Part shown: positions 60,201 to 64,000 of the stretch, one piece after another
Position numbering within the stretch: the first letter of the stretch is position 1
How the letters are laid out: each line of letters begins with the position of its first letter
Source: Paenibacillus sp. FJAT-26967
Lineage (GTDB): Bacteria > Bacillota > Bacilli > Paenibacillales > NBRC-103111
Direction: 5' to 3'
Length of the DNA: 64,000 bases
Assembly (NCBI RefSeq): GCF_001541095.1
Contig: NZ_LMXH01000002.1
Span: 969,024-1,033,023, forward strand
Translations under genes and position numbers: made by a program
The notes under the pieces: generated by a model
Seen by the model: only the letters and a program-made list of their open reading frames with translations
The model's database searches: none
What the model was told of the DNA's origin: nothing

Positions 60201-61511
60201 TTATAGTTCAAATTCAATCACAGCCTTTGCCAATACATCAGGGGACATCATAACTGCAGAATGATCTTGACCTGCAAGTGACTGTACAGCAGCCTTTGGT
60301 AAAAGCTCGACAAGCGCGCGTGCCGCGTCATAGAAAAACGTTCCGCTGTTTTCTCCTGTCATAATCAAGGTTGGAACGGTTATGTTCCATCTGTCTGCCG
60401 GAAGCGGGTTTCCAGATTGGGTCACTCCCATAATTTGTCCATCGTAAGCAAGCGTATGTGCCAAAGATTCCATCTTGTTCCAAGAAGGATCAGCCTTCAT
60501 GTAGCCGATATATTCTTCTGGAATACCCAGAGCCTCGGATGCGAAATATTCGATTGCTTCGGTTCTTTTCCGGTCTTCGATCAGTGAATTCAAATGTTCT
60601 ACATAGTCACCAGGCACGGGTTTACGACTGTCATTGATAATGAACGGAGGTTCGTACAAATAGAGCTTCCCGACTAGATTCCCTAACAAGTTTGCCGCCT
60701 CAAGCGCCAACACGGCTCCGGAAGAACTTCCGAACAGGAATGCCTCCCCACCTGCGACTGCAATTAATGCCTCGATATCCTCTACTTCTCTTGCCACAGC
60801 GTATGGTGCAGTATCCGTACTGCGACCTCGTCCGCGACGATCGTAATTGTATACGGTGAAATGAGCCGACAATTGTTCAGCTAACTCTGAAGCATCCTGA
60901 TGGTCGGCGGCTGCCGATGAAACCATAATGAGGGCAGGACCGTTCCCGCGTTTTGTATAAGCAATTTGTGTCCCATCTTTTGATATAACGGTCTCCATCG
61001 TATCATCGGCTCCCACTACTAAGTTTTCTAGGTATTTTTCCAAACGATCAAAGGCATCAGCGAATCCTTCGATCATTCCCATAGCTTCTGCATTGTCCAA
61101 TTGCTCGCTGGTAGCAAAACGCGTCACGATGCTAATCCGCGTTCCCTGGATTTCTTCTTCAAACATCACTGTTGTGTACATTTCACTGTCCTTAACCATA
61201 TTCCACTGGCTGTCGGCAAAAGTGTCTGTGTACACCAGTTTGTGCTGCGCCTCTACTTCTTCATACACAGCTCTGCAATAGGCCTCTTCGCCGGTATTAT
61301 CATCCGCTTTCAGACTATATCGCCATACTCCGCCTGGGCGCACATCCATTTCATAAACGGTTGTTGTCCAGCCTTTTGGCCCCCACCATTGTATAACATG
61401 TATAGGTTCGGTCCACCCTTCCCATGCAAGCTGAGCAGGAATTGCAACGTTACGCTCGATAGTGAGTTCTCTACGCTCCCGGTTTTTACGAATAGTTGAT
61501 TTATTTTTCAT
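60201..61511 (-). CDS. Fusion of SRPBCC (AHSA1-type) domain and alpha/beta hydrolase
   Basis: 436 residues, AAAAGGATGACTGCAG before the ATG. Residues about 12-165 form an AHSA1/SRPBCC domain (ELTIERNVAIPAQLAWEGWT, VIQWWGPKGWTTTVYEMDVR, PGGVWRYSL). Residues about 175-436 form an alpha/beta hydrolase: DGTQIAYTKRGNGPALIMVS, YDRRGRGRSTDT, nucleophile elbow FLFGSSSGAVLAL, TLIMTGENSG and AGQDHSAV (final His). AHSA1 proteins usually stand alone next to an ArsR gene, as here. Fusion to a hydrolase suggests a bound hydrophobic ligand that is also hydrolysed. The ligand is unknown. Confidence 0.83.
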   Translation of the reverse strand: MKNKSTIRKNRERRELTIERNVAIPAQLAWEGWTEPIHVIQWWGPKGWTTTVYEMDVRPGGVWRYSLKADDNTGEEAYCRAVYEEVEAQHKLVYTDTFADSQWNMVKDSEMYTTVMFEEEIQGTRISIVTRFATSEQLDNAEAMGMIEGFADAFDRLEKYLENLVVGADDTMETVISKDGTQIAYTKRGNGPALIMVSSAAADHQDASELAEQLSAHFTVYNYDRRGRGRSTDTAPYAVAREVEDIEALIAVAGGEAFLFGSSSGAVLALEAANLLGNLVGKLYLYEPPFIINDSRKPVPGDYVEHLNSLIEDRKRTEAIEYFASEALGIPEEYIGYMKADPSWNKMESLAHTLAYDGQIMGVTQSGNPLPADRWNITVPTLIMTGENSGTFFYDAARALVELLPKAAVQSLAGQDHSAVMMSPDVLAKAVIEFEL

Positions 61512-61614
61512 CTGCAGTCATCCTTTTCTGATAGTTTTCAAAGGAAATCAAGCATTTTGTCCCAAAAGTCCCGGTAATTTAGTATGTAGCTCTCAATACA
61601 ACTGTTGATACCGG

Positions 61615-61950
61615 TTATAGTTCCTCCTTCTTCTTGTAATCCAGCAAATACTCCTCAAAATTGTCGAGCCGTTCTTCCCATAGAATGCTGAAGGAATCAA
61701 ACCATTCATCCAGCTCCTGAAACGGTCCGGCTTCAAGGCTGTATATTCGCTGTTGTGCTTTGCTGCGTGAGCGCACCATCCCAGCCTCACTCAAGATGCG
61801 TAAATGGCGGGATACATGCGGCTGGCTAATACCTAAGGCTTGGACGATTTCTCCTACCGATTTCGGACCATTTTTAAGTAACTCAACAATGTTGAATCGA
61901 TTTGGCTCGGCAAGAGTGAGCAACGTTAACTGCATGGCTATAGATCTCAT
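61615..61950 (-). CDS. ArsR-family regulator of the SRPBCC-hydrolase gene, probably leaderless
   Basis: 111 residues. The winged helix is clear: LLTLAEPNRFNIVELLKNGP, VGEIVQALGISQPHVSRHLR and the wing VRSRSKAQQRIYSLEAGPF. No cysteine metal site is present, so it belongs to the non-metal ArsR group often paired with AHSA1 proteins. No ribosome site precedes the ATG at 61950, but a promoter ends seven bases upstream, so the mRNA probably begins at the start codon. A second ATG lies five codons in. The fusion gene starts 104 bases downstream. Confidence 0.83.
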   Translation of the reverse strand: MRSIAMQLTLLTLAEPNRFNIVELLKNGPKSVGEIVQALGISQPHVSRHLRILSEAGMVRSRSKAQQRIYSLEAGPFQELDEWFDSFSILWEERLDNFEEYLLDYKKKEEL

Positions 61951-61957
61951 GCAATAA

Positions 61958-61986
61958 ATATATATCTATATGTATATACATGTCAA
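61958..61986 (-). promoter_or_regulatory. Promoter with operator palindrome for the ArsR gene
   Basis: On the minus strand: TTGACA (61986-61981), 17 bases, ATATAT (61963-61958), then seven bases to the ATG. The spacer holds the perfect 12-base palindrome ATGTATATACAT (61970-61981), well placed for ArsR autoregulation. Confidence 0.65.
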
Positions 61987-62028
61987 TATATATAATGCGA
62001 TTTTTATAGAAAGTAAGCAGACAAAAAA

Positions 62029-62055
62029 AGCTCCTAGTTTATAGGAGCTCTTTTG
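62029..62055 (-). terminator. Bidirectional terminator between the cyclase and ArsR genes
   Basis: AGCTCCTA (62029-62036) pairs with TAGGAGCT (62042-62049). AAAAAAA precedes and CTTTT follows, so it can end the minus-strand cyclase transcript. Confidence 0.75.
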
Positions 62056-62142
62056 CATATTTTTCAGTTAAATTTTTGTAACGAACTACAACATCGTTTC
62101 TAATTTCATCGTTCTGTACTTCCCTCGTTTGCTCGGATTTTC

Positions 62143-63063
62143 TTAAAGCAATCGAGCCCATGCTCGAACAGGAAAAGCGCTCATGCATTGAAGTTTCATC
62201 GGAACCGCTGAGAAGCGGAACCCTTCCGCCGGTAGCTGCTCCAAGTTGCAGAGGTTTGCCACTATTGGAATTCCTGCTTCGAGAAGAATAGAATGAGCTG
62301 GACGTTGCGGATCATCGGTATCGTCGATATTCATACTGTCGATGGCAACGAGAATAGCTCCCTCGTCCCGCAAAAATTCCGCAGCATCCCGGGATAGATA
62401 AGGATGGTTTTCACAATAAGCAGGGGTACCCCACAATGTTGCATGTCCGGTTTCGATGAGCACGGCTCGGTCGCGGACATTACATGCGGCCAATGCTTGT
62501 CTAGAGACCGCTCTCCCCTTCATGCCCTCAAGACGGATGACAATTCCGTCAAGATCGGCGAGTGAATCGATGGGCAGTTCGGCAACATCAGGTTTCCCAC
62601 CATATCGGTGAGCAGGAGTTTCAATGACAGTAACCGTGTTGGCTGCCCTATTGACTCGGTCAGTTTGAAAAGTCTCACCGGGGGAGTGTGAGTATCGATC
62701 TTCAGACTCTTCATAGGTCAAATAATCGGAGACTTGCTGTTTCAGAATGTTCGAATACGTGTGCATGCCACTCACGACCGTGTGACTGAGGTCAATAAGA
62801 GTAGATCGGACTCCTGCGTTTTCTGCAACAGTCGATTTGCGCTTATGACGCTCCCGGATGATTTGTTTGTTGTGAATGCGTACCTCACCTGCCATGAGCA
62901 GGCGCAGATCCTTAATGATGTAGTCCGCCAATTCCTGATCCGAAATATCTTCGCCGTCAATGTCCAGTCGAAAACCTTGACCTTGAATGCCTCCTCCATT
63001 GGTGAAATCGACTTCGAAATCGAACTGTACTCGCTTATCGTTAACAAATGCAGAGTCCTTCAT
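62143..63063 (-). CDS. Cyclase-family (KynB-like) protein with an extra N-terminal domain
   Basis: 306 residues from the ATG at 63063, with AAAGGAAGAAG upstream. Residues 1-75 form a small extra domain (VQFDFEVDFTNGGGIQGQGF, DQELADYIIKDLRLLMAGEV). The cyclase domain (about 85-306) shows LIDLSHTVVSGMHTY, TVIETPAHRYGGKPDVAELP, AVLIETGHATLWG and ILVAIDSMNIDD. In kynurenine formamidases the metal motif is HxGTHxDxPxH. Here it is replaced by NTVTVIETPAH, so one metal ligand set is changed and activity may differ. Cytoplasmic, metal-dependent amidohydrolase or isomerase is the best guess. Single gene with its own terminator. Confidence 0.75.
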   Translation of the reverse strand: MKDSAFVNDKRVQFDFEVDFTNGGGIQGQGFRLDIDGEDISDQELADYIIKDLRLLMAGEVRIHNKQIIRERHKRKSTVAENAGVRSTLIDLSHTVVSGMHTYSNILKQQVSDYLTYEESEDRYSHSPGETFQTDRVNRAANTVTVIETPAHRYGGKPDVAELPIDSLADLDGIVIRLEGMKGRAVSRQALAACNVRDRAVLIETGHATLWGTPAYCENHPYLSRDAAEFLRDEGAILVAIDSMNIDDTDDPQRPAHSILLEAGIPIVANLCNLEQLPAEGFRFSAVPMKLQCMSAFPVRAWARLL

Positions 63064-63475
63064 CGCCGCTTCTTCCTTTCTCAAATTAGGTAGGATATAG
63101 CATACTTTTATCATAGATTATGTAGGAATCTTTTGCATTCGAATGTGAATTACCAGAGCATCCGGCAGCTTTTCAATTTCGACTATTTAATTTACTAAAA
63201 ACCCGCATTGCGAATTTCCATGGCATCTTCTCATTTTGTACGAACTTCAGGATGTCTTTTGGCGAAAGCATTAAATAGACTCGATAAAAAATAGAGTGGA
63301 TAACTCATAAATCCAAACGGATCCCCTTTACTGCTCACGTTCTGTCGCCATATATCTTGCTCGTAGTGTTCTTATATGTTATTGTGATGAAAACAGCCGC
63401 TTAATTGTAATGATTTCGTTTAACCAGTACTTTTATAATATAGAATTGCAAGCGCCTGACAGAAGGGTGATAGTT
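63064..63475. other. Intergenic gap between divergent genes
   Basis: About 410 bases holding the promoter of the cyclase gene (minus) and of the metal sensor (plus). AGAAGGGTGATAGTT before 63476 is the ribosome site of the sensor. No clear 12-2-12 dyad was picked out by eye. Confidence 0.4.
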
Positions 63476-63847
63476 ATGATACAGTCCATAAATAAAGCGG
63501 AAAATTGCGATACGAATTGCTCGGGTACAACCTTGGATTTGGATGCCGTTAAGGCGGAGCTTATAGATGACCAGGCTGCTAATCAACTTGCCGACTGGTT
63601 TAAGGCTTTCAGCGATCCGACACGTGTCAAAATCATCAGCGCCCTGCTAAAAAGGGAGCTTTGCGTGCACGATCTGACAGTTCTGCTCGAAATGGGGCAA
63701 TCGGCCGTCTCTCACCAGCTGCGATATTTACGCAACCTTAGAATCGTTAAGCGGCGCAAGACTGGAAAAACGGTCTATTACTCACTCGACGATGCTCATA
63801 TTGAGCAAATTTTTCTGCAAACTCTCCAGCACACCAATCACGGATAA
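63476..63847 (+). CDS. ArsR/SmtB-family metal sensor, CzrA-type alpha5 site
   Basis: 123 residues from the ATG at 63476 (AGAAGGGTG upstream). The frame extends back to 63410 without a ribosome site. Winged helix: LADWFKAFSDPTRVKIISAL, ELCVHDLTVLLEMGQSAVSH, QLRYLRNLRIVKRRKTGKTV. The last helix has DAH then His at +11 and +14 (LQHTNH), the exact Asp-His-His-His ligand spacing of CzrA and SmtB, which sense zinc or cobalt. The N-terminal NCDTNC adds a possible CadC-like cysteine site. It should repress a metal efflux gene downstream, but that position is occupied by an insertion sequence. Confidence 0.87.
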   Translation: MIQSINKAENCDTNCSGTTLDLDAVKAELIDDQAANQLADWFKAFSDPTRVKIISALLKRELCVHDLTVLLEMGQSAVSHQLRYLRNLRIVKRRKTGKTVYYSLDDAHIEQIFLQTLQHTNHG

Positions 63848-63901
63848 TGCCGCTTGTGCCGCAAATAACAAGGACTGCCCCTCGCCAGCTTCAGTGGCTT
63901 G

Positions 63902-64000
63902 TGAACTGCACCCCGTCAAGTAGACACTATAAATAAGTAAAGACACTAGGCGGCCTTAGTCCTGAACTCCACGGGACTGAGGCCGTTTAATTTTGCCTGT
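63902..64000 (-). mobile_element. Terminal end of an IS3-family insertion sequence, remainder outside window
   Basis: TGAACTGCACCCCGTCAAGT followed by AGACA (63902-63926) has the look of an IS3/IS150-type terminal inverted repeat. Just inside it, the minus strand encodes the typical C-terminus of an IS3 transposase. The element lies 54 bases after the metal sensor stop. The other end and any target duplication are outside the window. Confidence 0.7.
63946..64000 (-). CDS. IS3-family transposase OrfB, C-terminal end only
   Basis: The last 17 codons are visible: QAKLNGLSPVEFRTKAA and a TAG at 63946-63948. LNGLSPVEFRTKAA is the standard end of IS3-family DDE transposases (IS150/IS3 groups). The rest lies beyond the right edge. 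Confidence 0.8.
   Translation of the reverse strand, partial: QAKLNGLSPVEFRTKAA

Overview
The window looks like a Paenibacillaceae-type (low-to-mid GC Firmicute) chromosome segment. Supporting signs are strong AGGAGG-type ribosome sites, frequent GTG and TTG starts, a CwlJ-type spore cortex hydrolase, Bacillus-type PanD, exported GH84 and GH19 glycosidases, and a large lipopeptide assembly line. The exact species cannot be told from sequence alone. No rRNA, tRNA or CRISPR array was seen.

Layout. 1-6.1 kb: a partial beta-propeller-like gene, an XRE regulator with a likely operator, a secreted protein, a lipoprotein, a scarred non-coding stretch with recombination-site-like repeats, and cwlJ. 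6.2-15.3 kb: an alpha/beta hydrolase with a membrane domain, a LytTR/DUF3021 pair preceded by a small coupled ORF, an ADP-ribosylglycohydrolase, a large GH84 glycosidase and an ABC-class ATPase. 15.6-28 kb: mostly single-gene units (metallophosphoesterase, spermidine-synthase-like protein, methyltransferase, GH19 chitinase, SseB-like protein, DUF1877, MarR/nitroreductase pair, DHFR-like reductase), separated by clear hairpin terminators, with at least one degraded gene.

28.3-56.2 kb is the centrepiece: one minus-strand operon of eight genes in the order panD, 4050-residue NRPS, three CPBP-family membrane proteins, 3423-residue PKS-NRPS, BtrH-like protein, M20 peptidase. The assembly line reads FAAL-T / C-A-T / C-A-T / C-A-T plus a C-terminal extension, then KS-ACP / C-A-T / C-A-T / C. 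Specificity-pocket residues read by eye suggest fatty acyl - Ile - Ser - Ser - (malonyl C2 unit) - X - Gly. There is no thioesterase, no acyltransferase domain, no phosphopantetheinyl transferase and no exporter gene in the window. The line ends in a condensation domain with an intact HHxxxDG motif, and the next gene resembles the acyltransferase BtrH. This suggests release by transfer onto an amine. PanD (beta-alanine synthesis) is the first gene of the operon, and three CPBP proteins with degenerate catalytic motifs sit between the two synthetases.

56.7-64 kb: a GT2 glycosyltransferase, DUF4303, a frameshifted SnoaL-like pseudogene, a DUF998 membrane protein, an ArsR regulator with an SRPBCC-alpha/beta hydrolase fusion, a cyclase-family protein, a CzrA-type metal sensor, and the terminal end of an IS3-family element at the right edge.
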